A stretch of DNA of 64,000 nt from positions 62,001 to 126,000 of the forward strand of contig JBBRQD010000001.1 in NCBI GenBank assembly GCA_038227045.1, read 5' to 3'. Both the position numbers and the translations under genes were made by a program. The stretch is from JANXLS01 sp038227045 (GTDB lineage: Bacteria > Planctomycetota > SZUA-567 > H5-PLA8). The notes under the pieces are model-generated. The model made no database searches. It worked only from the letters and a program-made list of their open reading frames with translations, and was not told the DNA's origin. This document shows positions 9,601 to 18,600 of this stretch, piece by piece (the first letter of the stretch is position 1; each line of letters opens with the position of its first letter).

Positions 9601-11266
9601 GGAAGTCGTATCCACCGGGTGCGGGGTGGCGGAAGATGTCTTTGTGCGCGTTGTCGAGCCATTCGAGCGACCGATTTCGCACTCCCGGCGTGTACCACTC
9701 CGGCGGATTCTTTTCAAACGCCGCCAGCGTTGCGCCTATTTGAAAGGGAATGATCATGTGCGGCTCGTCTGAATTTGCCACCATGAGGCCATCCGGTTCC
9801 GTACACTGGGTCATCCAGCGTTCAAGATGTTGACGCCACTCTAACGCAATGCGGCGACCGGGTCCGAATTCATCGAACGTGGCCAGCGAACGCCGCCAGA
9901 TCGCGATAGCGCTGGTGGCATGTCCGAATAGCAGATCGCGCGTCGGCCGCCAGTAGGCAGGGCCATATTGTTCCATGCAGATAAGCTGCATGCGGGCCAG
10001 AGTTCCGGCCGGAATCAGTTCAATCAGTTCTGGGCGCGCCTTCGCGCACTGAGTCAGTTTTCCCAGCAGCCCCATCCACGCATCCACTTCGCAAAACGCG
10101 AACAGGTTTTTGACATTTGTAGGCGAGGTATCGGCGTCGGTAAAATAATTCAGGCTCCAGTCATCCATGATCTCGGCCCAGCGCTTCACATATTTGGCAT
10201 CGCCCGTGGCGCAATACGCTTCAAGCAGTCCTCGCGTAAACTTTTCAATGTACTTGTTATCTTTTCCCATGGCGCTGTCGAGCCAGTCGATACGTCCGGG
10301 AGTGAAGGTGATCATACGCGCTTTTTCGCCGGATAAATCCAACCGAACCCCATTAAGCATGTTATCGGCGATGCCATTGTAGTCTCCTTCGGCGGCGCCT
10401 CCGTCGGTGACACTGCCCAATTCGAGTTTGGAGATTTTAGCGAACCAATATTTCTTCCACGCATCCAACGCGAGACTATCCTTGCCTTCGTAATGCAGAT
10501 TGCGCGCATGAACCAGTTCCATCACATCCGGTTCGATCATATCGAAGAAGCGTTTGGCGAACGGGGCGAGATTGCCGGTATCGCGCGCTTCGAAAATGGC
10601 CATCCTCCGCGCGGCATTGGCGGGGGGCGCTTCCTTCTGTATGCCCAACAGCCATACCATGGGCGCCCATTCCACACAGTTTTCAGGCGGTGGAACTTTC
10701 ATCCCAATTACTTCCGCATTCATGGTCGATGGGATGAATGAGAACACGCCATTCTCGATTGCCGGTGGAGCCTTGGTTTCAAAGTAATCCCACTTGGATG
10801 CCCACACAACTCGCCGGTCGGCGTCCAGCAGCGTGATCAGTCTGGTTCCTTTATCCGCGAAATTCCTTTTGGGATAGCTGCCGGCATACAGCTTGATCGC
10901 GTCGATGTTCGTCATGTTGCCGAGATCTATTTCAAACCAGGCATCGATCTTGTTACCCAACCCGTTGGCGTAGTCGGTTCCGCGTTTGGTTACATCGGTG
11001 ACTCCATCGAGCATGGCATGAGAATAATGCTGCAGGACCGCATCGTTCCAATGGCTGCCTTTGATCTGATTTTCGCGCTTGAGCACGATATTGATACCGG
11101 CGTTAAATACTTCGATTTCCTGCCACTCCATATACATGCCGGTCGGGTTTTCAACCCGCACGTAACGAGCGGAACTGGCCGCGTGTAACAATTGCGACGA
11201 AAACAGCGCTGTTAAAAATAACGCTGCGCATGCCCGTGAGAAATTTTTCGCGTTGACCGTTCTCAT
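6683..11266 (-). CDS. secreted multidomain polysaccharide lyase-like protein (heparinase II/III type)
   Basis: A 1527-residue exported protein. In order: signal peptide (1-30), an F5/8C discoidin-like domain (about 33-180), an alpha-helical toroid region (about 270-640) and a beta-sandwich (about 650-900, opening with SYYFRSGWDDHDAFVSM) that together resemble heparinase II/III and alginate lyases, a chitobiase C-terminal-like strand domain (about 1020-1085, IRYTSDGTPPT), a PA14 domain (about 1120-1255), a second F5/8C domain (about 1292-1425) and a fibronectin type III domain (about 1426-1522). Lyase activity on a uronic-acid polysaccharide is inferred; catalytic Tyr/His were not assigned. 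The ATG at 11266 follows GGGAGAAG; the frame runs 13 codons further without better support. It heads an operon with the SGNH hydrolase and SDR and is divergent from the PSD1 gene across 293 bases. Confidence 0.8.
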   Translation of the reverse strand: MRTVNAKNFSRACAALFLTALFSSQLLHAASSARYVRVENPTGMYMEWQEIEVFNAGINIVLKRENQIKGSHWNDAVLQHYSHAMLDGVTDVTKRGTDYANGLGNKIDAWFEIDLGNMTNIDAIKLYAGSYPKRNFADKGTRLITLLDADRRVVWASKWDYFETKAPPAIENGVFSFIPSTMNAEVIGMKVPPPENCVEWAPMVWLLGIQKEAPPANAARRMAIFEARDTGNLAPFAKRFFDMIEPDVMELVHARNLHYEGKDSLALDAWKKYWFAKISKLELGSVTDGGAAEGDYNGIADNMLNGVRLDLSGEKARMITFTPGRIDWLDSAMGKDNKYIEKFTRGLLEAYCATGDAKYVKRWAEIMDDWSLNYFTDADTSPTNVKNLFAFCEVDAWMGLLGKLTQCAKARPELIELIPAGTLARMQLICMEQYGPAYWRPTRDLLFGHATSAIAIWRRSLATFDEFGPGRRIALEWRQHLERWMTQCTEPDGLMVANSDEPHMIIPFQIGATLAAFEKNPPEWYTPGVRNRSLEWLDNAHKDIFRHPAPGGYDFRYGCTGISWNRFVNLTDTYGKNGLDRSAVIYAIPEVRRILASICTAAGDRPAVTPDVSKWQKQLVERRQKMYDAMAPALRNDKQPKPMLNSDWMPYGGSYYFRSGWDDHDAFVSMLSRSSIGAMMANSCGQFVHYDYFFPLLRGEALKINGLDRLANTKFPRHWTKHAQVDIRADQVPAANRWLSSPRFDFGETEFTGRFQNDSNGTPIANVNQVRQVIQVRDSRLFIVTDTTAFLTPEEAKRSHNFSIGFVPILSCMKDGSHPFSDEQLQCATDTKRIATANPDGPNDTLYQFISSPLTYRSTIDKPSFDSYSARFFGAYGFAEAPVQTQWSAPGNTALVTLMSTSDTGEKERIEKIVGMNNGATVSGFDAVLRDGGEVWYQAAVAEPANLTCGPVTATAKTLLVCRKNKDESHYTGIVMDCTNFKFKESQTVLPATDIEFVVSNGKLVTASPIYRPIDPVTFSPQTNIFTESQQVTMSSKTENVEIRYTSDGTPPTTASKLYTGPFTISETTEIAARAYRLVEGKRIEFNDFEINGTRFTEPTFAFFYKKPLEKAVAISDADHLTPGLNCDYLEGDWSTLYSDAHWIRPTAVSTASKEMDLSKAYNPNYYFGMRYTGYIKIPKDGVYTFQAPQEFTSMTCSASYDYRVYLDGKEWDLAQWFHAHGTWSVALKSGYHTFELDYVNGKVRPWRNAGLWVYGDYPSAWVEHEGAPSPLLVSGPDLHAQPLPSAWLFKRSPDTKLNGVIMGTGDPTAIAKAFDGRTDTCFTPNETGAAAWVGLDLGNVPPTLISRIRFHPQAGAEANMVSGVFQGANDPEFKSAVPLYTIDTTPPPGWSEAGILNDKPFRYLRLLVSEKKRGGIAEVEFYGRTIPAIAAPSELTATAADTVITLGWTSNSSSQDGFKIERAVAGYPYSQIATVGPKVTQYRDASGLTFSTTYHYRVRAFNAASNSEYTLDTRATIRGSNDTKTP

Positions 11267-11559
11267 GAACTTCTCCCACCGGGTTTCGATTTCCACACGC
11301 AGCATTTAAATGTTACTTTCTGGGCGAATTTGTCTAGTTTTGGTACACCTCAAGGCAAGCTGTAGAGTGATTAAGCATGGATTTTGACGAAAATTTCAAA
11401 CAAATGTTGCGTACATGCTAGAAAAGACGTGCGCTCCGTGGCGGCATTTTAGTCCTGCGCTTGCCAAATTCGCGGGCAGGAATGATCATGTGTTGACGTC
11501 ATCGATGTCAGTGCAAGCCGCTATTTTTGTTGGCGGCAACTGGAAGGAATTGAGTCTTT

Positions 11560-13938
11560 GTGAAAATAGGGTTGTTCGGGCTTTCGCTCCTTTATTGCTT
11601 CACCTCGGCCAGCACGGTCCTCGCCGCTCAAATCGCTCCTGCCGCGAGCGAAAGCGAATTGTTCGACACGCGTTACAAAAATCAGATCGCGCCGCTGTTC
11701 GCGCGCTATTGCACCGATTGCCACAGCTCCGCGAAAAAGAAGGGTGGTGTGCGCCTGGACGAGCCGGTTACGACCGCGAAGATGATCTCCGACGCCGAAA
11801 AATGGCAGACGCTGCTGGAGCAAATCACCACCGCTCAAATGCCGCCCGAGGAAAAGCCGCGGCCCGATGCCAAAGATATCGACGCGATTGCGAAATGGGT
11901 GCGCGACGCCATCGCGTTTGCCGACAGCAAGACGCCCAAAGATCCCGGATACGTTATGCCACAGCGATTGAACCGCACCGAATACAACAACACGGTCCGT
12001 GAACTGACCGGTCTCGACATTTCGCCGGCCGACGCATTTCCCGTGGACGATTCCGGCTACGGCTTCGACAACATCGCCGACGTGCTCACCATGTCGCCGC
12101 TGCTCGCCGAAAGTTATCTCGACGCGGCGGAAGCGATCATCGAGCAAGGATTCAACCCGAAGCCCAAAGAAGACAAGGCGGACCCCAGCGTTATTCCGGC
12201 TCGGCGCTTCAAAATTACAAAGGAAGGCGTTTCAAAAGCAGACGGAATTCTGACGTTCTACTCCGAAGGCGTTGTCTCCGCGATTGTGGATTGCGTTCCC
12301 GGCAACGAATACGAATTAAAAGCGCGCGCGTGGCAGGACAAAGCGGGAACGGAAGACTCCAAGGCGCTCGTGAGTCTCGACGGCAAGGAAATCGCGACGC
12401 TGCTGGTCTCAAAAGTCCATGACGATCCGCAGACCATTTCCTGCCGTTTCAAGGCCACAAAAGCGAAGCACGAACTCACGCTCGCGTTCACCAACGATTA
12501 TTACGACGAAAAGAAAAAGGCGGACCGCAACCTCTACCTGACGAAAGTGCGCATCAACAACACCAACGCGGCCGCGCCCACCAGTGAAACGGGGGCGTTC
12601 GCCAAACACGTGTTGATCGCAACGCCCGCGAAGCCGGCGGACGAACGCGCGGCCGCGGAAACGATCCTGCGGGCGTTCGCCACGCGCGCGTTTCGCCGCC
12701 CGGTGTTCAGCGACGAAGTCACCAAACTGATGACGCTTTACGACGCCGGCAAAAAAGGCGGCACGCACGTATTGGGATTGAAGCGCGCGCTGACCGCGGT
12801 GCTCGTTTCGCCGAGTTTCCTCTTCCGCATTCAAGCCGGCTCTACACTTGCACCGGTCGCGCCGTCAACGGCCGCAAGCGACGGGAAGGCGAAGAGCGGA
12901 AACTGGGCCATCGACGATTTCGAAATCGCCTCGCGGCTCTCCTACTTTCTCTGGAGCAGCATGCCGGACGAAAAGCTCTTCAAGCTCGCCGAAGCGAAGA
13001 GCCTCGGCGATCCGAAGGTTCGCGCCGAACAAGTCCGCCGCATGTTGCTCGATCCCAAAGCCCACGAACTGATTGAAAACTTCGCGGGACAATGGCTGGA
13101 ACTGCGGAATCTCGACGAACTCATGTTGAGCAACAAGCGTTTTCCGGACTGGAACTCGGCGATGGCCACCTCGATGCGCAAGGAAGGCGAGATGCTGTTC
13201 GAAGAGATCGTCAAAAAAGACCTCTCCGTGCTGGAATTCATCAACGCGGATTTTCTCTATGTCAACGGCCCTTTGGCGAAACTGTACGGCATCAAAGACG
13301 TGAGCGGATTGGAATTCAAGCGCGTGAGCGCGGCGGGTACGGGGCGCGGTGGCGTGCTGACGATGGCCAGCACGCTGGCGGTCACCAGCAACCCCACGCG
13401 CACCAGCCCCGTCAAGCGCGGCAAATGGGTGCTCGATCAGATTCTCGGATTGCCTCCGCCGCCGCCGCCGCCTGAAATCCCGGCGCTGCCAGACAAAGCC
13501 GACGACGAGGCCAATTCGCCGCTGCGCGTGCGGCTGGAAAAACACCGCGCCGACCCCAGTTGCGCCGCCTGCCACAGCCGGCTGGACGGTTACGGCCTCG
13601 CGCTGGAAAACTACGATGCCATCGGGCGGTTCCGAGAAAAGGACGGCAAATTTCCCGTCGACGCCGTCGGCCAATTGCCCGGAGAAGCGCCTATTAAAGG
13701 CGCTGCGGGCCTGAAAGAACTGATCCTGAAGCACAAGCAACAGTTCATCCGCAGCTTTTCCGGAAAGCTGCTGACTTATGCCATCGGGCGCGGGTTAAAG
13801 CCTTATGACCGTCCAACACTCAACGAAATAGTGTTGACCTCTGGCGCAAACGAGTTCAAATTCTCCAGTGTGGTTCTGGCCATTGTCGAAAGCGACGCGT
13901 TCCTGAAGCGCCGTGAAAAAAGGGGAGACGAAAAGTGA
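11560..13938 (+). CDS. PSD1-type secreted cytochrome protein (DUF1587/1595/1592/1588/1585)
   Basis: A 792-residue exported protein of the planctomycete DUF1592 family. Signal peptide 1-22; a PSCyt1-like N-terminal haem motif CTDCH at 51-55; DUF1587 at about 131-195 (RLNRTEYNNTVRELTGLDIS); a beta-rich insert; DUF1595 at about 369-430; DUF1592 at about 450-578 (ASRLSYFLWSSMPDE); DUF1588 at about 596-694, which carries a second haem-type motif CAACH at 668-672; DUF1585 at about 712-782. The two CxxCH sites suggest c-type haems and a redox role outside the cytoplasm, with no proven substrate in the family. The start is a GTG with a GGAAGGA box somewhat far upstream. It overlaps the next gene by four bases (GTGA), so the pair is translationally coupled. 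Confidence 0.93.
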   Translation: MKIGLFGLSLLYCFTSASTVLAAQIAPAASESELFDTRYKNQIAPLFARYCTDCHSSAKKKGGVRLDEPVTTAKMISDAEKWQTLLEQITTAQMPPEEKPRPDAKDIDAIAKWVRDAIAFADSKTPKDPGYVMPQRLNRTEYNNTVRELTGLDISPADAFPVDDSGYGFDNIADVLTMSPLLAESYLDAAEAIIEQGFNPKPKEDKADPSVIPARRFKITKEGVSKADGILTFYSEGVVSAIVDCVPGNEYELKARAWQDKAGTEDSKALVSLDGKEIATLLVSKVHDDPQTISCRFKATKAKHELTLAFTNDYYDEKKKADRNLYLTKVRINNTNAAAPTSETGAFAKHVLIATPAKPADERAAAETILRAFATRAFRRPVFSDEVTKLMTLYDAGKKGGTHVLGLKRALTAVLVSPSFLFRIQAGSTLAPVAPSTAASDGKAKSGNWAIDDFEIASRLSYFLWSSMPDEKLFKLAEAKSLGDPKVRAEQVRRMLLDPKAHELIENFAGQWLELRNLDELMLSNKRFPDWNSAMATSMRKEGEMLFEEIVKKDLSVLEFINADFLYVNGPLAKLYGIKDVSGLEFKRVSAAGTGRGGVLTMASTLAVTSNPTRTSPVKRGKWVLDQILGLPPPPPPPEIPALPDKADDEANSPLRVRLEKHRADPSCAACHSRLDGYGLALENYDAIGRFREKDGKFPVDAVGQLPGEAPIKGAAGLKELILKHKQQFIRSFSGKLLTYAIGRGLKPYDRPTLNEIVLTSGANEFKFSSVVLAIVESDAFLKRREKRGDEK

Positions 13939-15287
13939 GCCGAAAACCCATGAATCGCCGGACGATGTTGAAGGGCCTCGGCGCCGCGTTGAGTCTCCCG
14001 CTTCTTGAAGCGATGCTGCCGGCGCGCTGGAGCGCCTCTTCGTCTGTCGCGCATGCCGATGGCGCCGCGCCAAAGCGCATGTTGTTCGTCACGCAGCCCA
14101 ATGGCATGTGGATGGAAAATTTCACGCCGAAAGAAGTAGGCGCATTGCCCGCCGAATTGCCCGCGACGCTCAAATTGCTGGAACCGTTGCGCGCGGAAAT
14201 CTCCGTGCTGAGCGGCCTTGCTCACGCCAACGGGATGGCCAAAGGCGACGGCCCGGGCGATCACGCGCGCAGCGCCGCCTCTTTTCTGACGGGCGCGCAT
14301 CCGCGCAAAACGGCCGGCTCGGACATCCGGCTCGGCATCTCCGTCGATCAAGTCGCGGCCAAAGCCCTCGGCCAGAATTCGCGCTTCCCGTCGATCGAAC
14401 TCGGCTGCGAAGCCGGCAGGCGCGCGGGCGAATGCGACTCCGGCTATTCGTGCGCATACGTCTCGAATGTGTCGTGGTCCAGCGAGACGACGCCGATGCC
14501 CAAGCTCGTCGATCCGAAACAGGTCTTCGACCGGCTTTTCGGCGAAGAAGGCGTGGACATGGCGGCACGTCTGGAAACGCGCAAGAGCATTCTCGATTTC
14601 GTGCGCGACGACACCGCGCGCGTCGAAAAACAACTGGGCGTCGAGGACAGGCGCAAACTCGACGAATTTACCAATTCCGTGCGCGAGGTCGAACGGCGCA
14701 TCGAACAGAACATCAAGTTGGCCCACACGCCGGTCAAGCTTCCTGCCGGTACTCTGCGTCCCACTGGCATCCCGAAGGATTACGCGGAGCACGTGAAGCT
14801 GATGTATGAAATGATCGCGCTGGCCTTCCAGACAGACTCGACGCGCATCGGCACCTACCTGGTTGCGAACGAAGGCAGCGGGCGAAACTTCAGTTTCATC
14901 GGAGCCAACGGCGCGCATCACGAACTTTCCCATCACGGAAAAAGTCCGGAGAAAATCGAGGCGATCAAGAAGATCGACAAATTCTACATGGACCAATTCG
15001 CGGGCTTCGTCAAGCGCTTGAAAGACACGAAGGAAGGTAGCGGAAGCCTGCTGGATAACTGCATGATCGTCCTGGGAAGCGGCATCGGCGACGGCGACCG
15101 CCACAACCATAACGACTTGCCGGTACTGCTCGCTGGCCGCGCGGGCGGAACGATTACGCAAGGACAGCACCTGAAATTCGCGAAGGACACGCCGCTGTGC
15201 AATCTTTACGTTGGGATGCTGCAACGCATGGGCGTGAAATCGGAGAAATTCGGCGACAGCACTGCGGCGTTGGCGCAGTTAAGCTGA
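13935..15287 (+). CDS. DUF1552 family Tat-exported protein
   Basis: A 450-residue DUF1552 protein, the usual partner of DUF1592 proteins in planctomycetes. The N-terminus carries a twin-arginine signal (NRRTMLKGLGAALSLP), so it is probably exported folded, possibly with a cofactor or metal. The body shows a sulfatase/alkaline-phosphatase-like layout with motifs such as RMLFVTQPNGMWMENFTP near the start and GSGIGDGDRHNHNDLPVLLA near the end. The GTG start overlaps the stop of the upstream gene and lies four bases after GGGGAGACG; an ATG five codons on (13950) is an alternative that keeps the RR motif. The function is unknown; export with its coupled cytochrome neighbour suggests one complex. 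Confidence 0.92.
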   Translation: MSRKPMNRRTMLKGLGAALSLPLLEAMLPARWSASSSVAHADGAAPKRMLFVTQPNGMWMENFTPKEVGALPAELPATLKLLEPLRAEISVLSGLAHANGMAKGDGPGDHARSAASFLTGAHPRKTAGSDIRLGISVDQVAAKALGQNSRFPSIELGCEAGRRAGECDSGYSCAYVSNVSWSSETTPMPKLVDPKQVFDRLFGEEGVDMAARLETRKSILDFVRDDTARVEKQLGVEDRRKLDEFTNSVREVERRIEQNIKLAHTPVKLPAGTLRPTGIPKDYAEHVKLMYEMIALAFQTDSTRIGTYLVANEGSGRNFSFIGANGAHHELSHHGKSPEKIEAIKKIDKFYMDQFAGFVKRLKDTKEGSGSLLDNCMIVLGSGIGDGDRHNHNDLPVLLAGRAGGTITQGQHLKFAKDTPLCNLYVGMLQRMGVKSEKFGDSTAALAQLS

Positions 15288-15625
15288 GAGAAGTCTTATG
15301 CCCACCAGCCGGACGACGCTCCGTTGGCGATCACAGTTTTCTCCAAAAAAGCTGTATAGGTTCAAGACCTTCCTCAATGGATTCTCGATTTCCGAGACCC
15401 GAGATCGGGTCACGGCGAGGCCGTGGACTCCAACAAGCTTCGACAAAATCACACGTGCCTAACATTGTGCAATCATTTTGGAGATTGGCGCAAAATCGTG
15501 TGATGAAATCGGATAATATAAAAATGATCGAAAGCCGTGTCTGAATTTGAGCATGTTGATACACATACACGCACTTAATTGGTTGAGTAGATTTTATTAA
15601 ATAGGCGGTATGGAGAGGATCCAAA
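15288..15625. other. intergenic region, nothing recognised
   Basis: No reading frame, RNA gene or convincing terminator was recognised. It must carry the 5-prime region of the metalloprotease gene, whose GGAGAGG box is at its right end; AT-rich sequence around 15570-15605 could hold the promoter, but no clear -35/-10 pair was found. Confidence 0.3.
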
Positions 15626-18600
15626 ATGCAGAACCCCAGGATGCGAACATGTCGCGTCGTCGCTGGAGTCCTGATCGCCCTCCTTGCACTTATCATGCTA
15701 TTCAGCTTAAGAACACCGACCTCCACGCCAGTTGTAAACGCCCCGCCACTACCCGCAACTGCATTGAGGACACCGACAGCGCCGATTGTGTTCACCGCGC
15801 CGACTGCGCCCATTGCGACTACGGCGCCGATTGCGCCAACCGAACCGATCCGCCGCGAAATCGCGATCGATATGGCAAGCTTCGCTGCGTTCGACGAATG
15901 GGTTCAGCAGCTTGTGACAAATCCAGATCAGCCGATGAGTCCGGAGACATTGAAATCCGGTCTGCAACGGGCCCAACAGCGCGGTGTGGCAATGGCTCAA
16001 TTGATTGAACTCGATCCCAAAGAAGCCCTGAATCGCGCGGTTCCTTATCATGTTCGCAGCCTGCTTTCTCCCGCCATTGCCAGCGAGCTTGAACAGCAGA
16101 TCGACGGACGCGGCAACTTGATGGTGGCTGTTGCGACCGATACGCATTTCACACGGTCAACGGTATCCCGGACCGCGCAGGTTAACGGCAAAAACTACAA
16201 GGCATACGTATATGGGGAGCGGTCGGGCCATCGTTCCGGAGTTGGAATTCCGCTGCATGGCATCGCTATCGGCAATTCTCTGGCCGTTCATGAAAGTCCG
16301 TTGCGCGTGCTCGCGAAAGGTGAAATTCCAAATCCGAAATTGCCGGTGCTGAATGAGGATCTGCGTTGCCCGGTTTCAGGCATTGCATCCCGCGAGGTCG
16401 CGGTGGATGCCGGCGGCGTGATTATTTATCTGTGTTGCGCCGGGCATATCGGCGCGATCGAGAAAAAGCTGAACGCCGGCGAAACATTGAAAACCGCGTG
16501 GGGCGAAGTCAGCGCCAATTCCGGACCCCTGGCGCTCAGCGGCCCGCTTGCGTCGTCCTGGACGACTGGCACGAAAAGCGTGCTCTACATCCGCGTCATT
16601 TACGCTGACGACACAGTCGGAACCAATCCGCAGGACGACGCCTCCTGCAACAGCATGTTCAACAGCGGAAACACGTTCTTCCAGCAAACGTCCTATGGTT
16701 TGACCTCCATGACGTGGGTGTTGACTCCAGTCATTACCCTGCCCCAGCCGCAATCCTACTACCTCACGAACGGCGACAGCATTCTTTACAGCCATGCCGT
16801 GGCCGCCGCCAAAGCCGCAGGCTACGACAATTCAACGTACGACCGGGAATGCGTGCGCTTCAACAACGGGCCGGGTGGTTATGCCGGCCAGGCTTATGTC
16901 GGCTCGCGCGGCTGCTGGATGAAGAGCTCCAGCGCTGGCGTACTGTGTCACGAACTGGGGCACAACTTCGGCCTTTGGCACGCCAACTACTGGAACGCGA
17001 CGGCCGACAGCATCATCGGACCAGGCAGCAACACGGAATACGGCAACCCGTACGATACGATGGGCAGCGCCAACGCCGGCGCATGGCAATACAATACGTA
17101 CGAGAAGAATCTGCTGAGCTGGTTGCCCGACACTGCCGTCTCTGCCTTCAGTGGCAATGGAACTTATCGCATCTATCCATTTGACAATTATTCCCTGATC
17201 GGCGGAAACATGTACGCCGTGAAAGTACAACGCGATGCGACACGCTGGTATTGGCTCGACTACCGCACACTTTTCACCAGCAACGCCTGGGAAATGAATG
17301 GCACGGAAGTGTTGTGGAGTCCTTGGGCCAATTCGAACAACGGTTCTCAGATTCTGGATACCACGCCTTCCACGTCACAAGGTTTGAATGATGCCGCGGT
17401 CACCGTTGGCCGGACGTTCGCCGACACGAATGCGCATATTTATGTCACCACGATTGCGAAGAATGCGACGACTCCGCCGTCGCTGGACATCGTGGTCAAT
17501 ACCGGCGCTTTCCCCGGCAACCACGCGCCGACGCTCTCGGTTTCGGCGTCTTCGACCTCGGTGGCAACGGGTGTGATTGTAAACCTGACGGCCACCGCGT
17601 CCGATTCAGATGGCGATACTCTCGCGTATTACTGGGACTACGGCGACGGTAATTTCAGCACGGACAACCATCCCACGGAGAGCAAGAGCTGGGGAGCCGT
17701 CGGCGACTACCGGGTCCATTGCATTGTTTCAGACATGAAGGGCGGAACAGCCAGCGCATCGGTCATTGTCAAGGTGGGCGCCCCGACAAAGTTGCGCATC
17801 AGCGGCACGGTCATGCTCGGCGGTGTGGGACTCGGCAACGTGCGCATCTCGGACGGCACCATCAATACGTATACCGACAGCGACGGCACCTACACGCTCG
17901 TCGGCGAAGCAGCCGCAAGCAAGACCATAAGCGCCGTTCTGTTCGACGACACATTCACACCGGGGTTCACCAATCCGGTGAACATCGTTGGAGATACAAC
18001 CGGATTGGACTTCACCGCCGTCGTCAACACGCATAAAGTCACCGGCTCGGTCAAAGACGGAACGACGGGCGTTTCGGGGGTCACCGTCACTGACGGAACC
18101 TACAGCGCCGTGACCGACGGCTCAGGAAATTATTCGATCTCCGGCCTCCCGAATGGGTTTTACGCGTTCAACGCGGCGAAAGCCGGCTACCAATTTCAGA
18201 CCGTCCAGCCGGTCGAAGTTCTCGGCGCCGATGTCACCTTGAATTTCACTCGCCTGCTCTACACCGTCTACGGACAGATCACGGGAGGCGTCACCGGAGC
18301 GGTCGTGGATATCGGCGACGGCGTGCATACCGGAACCGCGAACGGGAGCGGCCCGTTCTTCTACAGCCTTCAAGTTCCGCCCGGAACATGGAACCTGAAA
18401 GCGACGCTGGCCGGCTACGCCATTTCGCCCAGTAATTTCACCAACCCGATCAACGTGACGACTGCGACGCTGGGCAATCAGAATTTCACAGCCGTGTCCG
18501 GAACGACGTATTCGATCGCCGGCACTATTACGGCCGCAGGCTCTCCGCTGCCCGGCGTTGCGGTGTCGAACGGGGCGAAGTCATCGACCACGGATAGTCT

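Noticed and set aside
11415..12002. 195-residue plus-strand frame ahead of the PSD1 gene
   Set aside because: It overlaps the PSD1 gene in another frame and is Arg-rich without motif; the PSD1 start has signal peptide and haem motif.
13803..15224. 473-residue frame antisense to the DUF1552 gene
   Set aside because: The DUF1552 gene is well supported by its Tat signal and coupling; the antisense frame has no motif.
15345..15380. GGTTCAAGACC-like T-loop of a tRNA
   Set aside because: Flanking bases do not form a 5-bp T stem and no acceptor or anticodon arms could be found.
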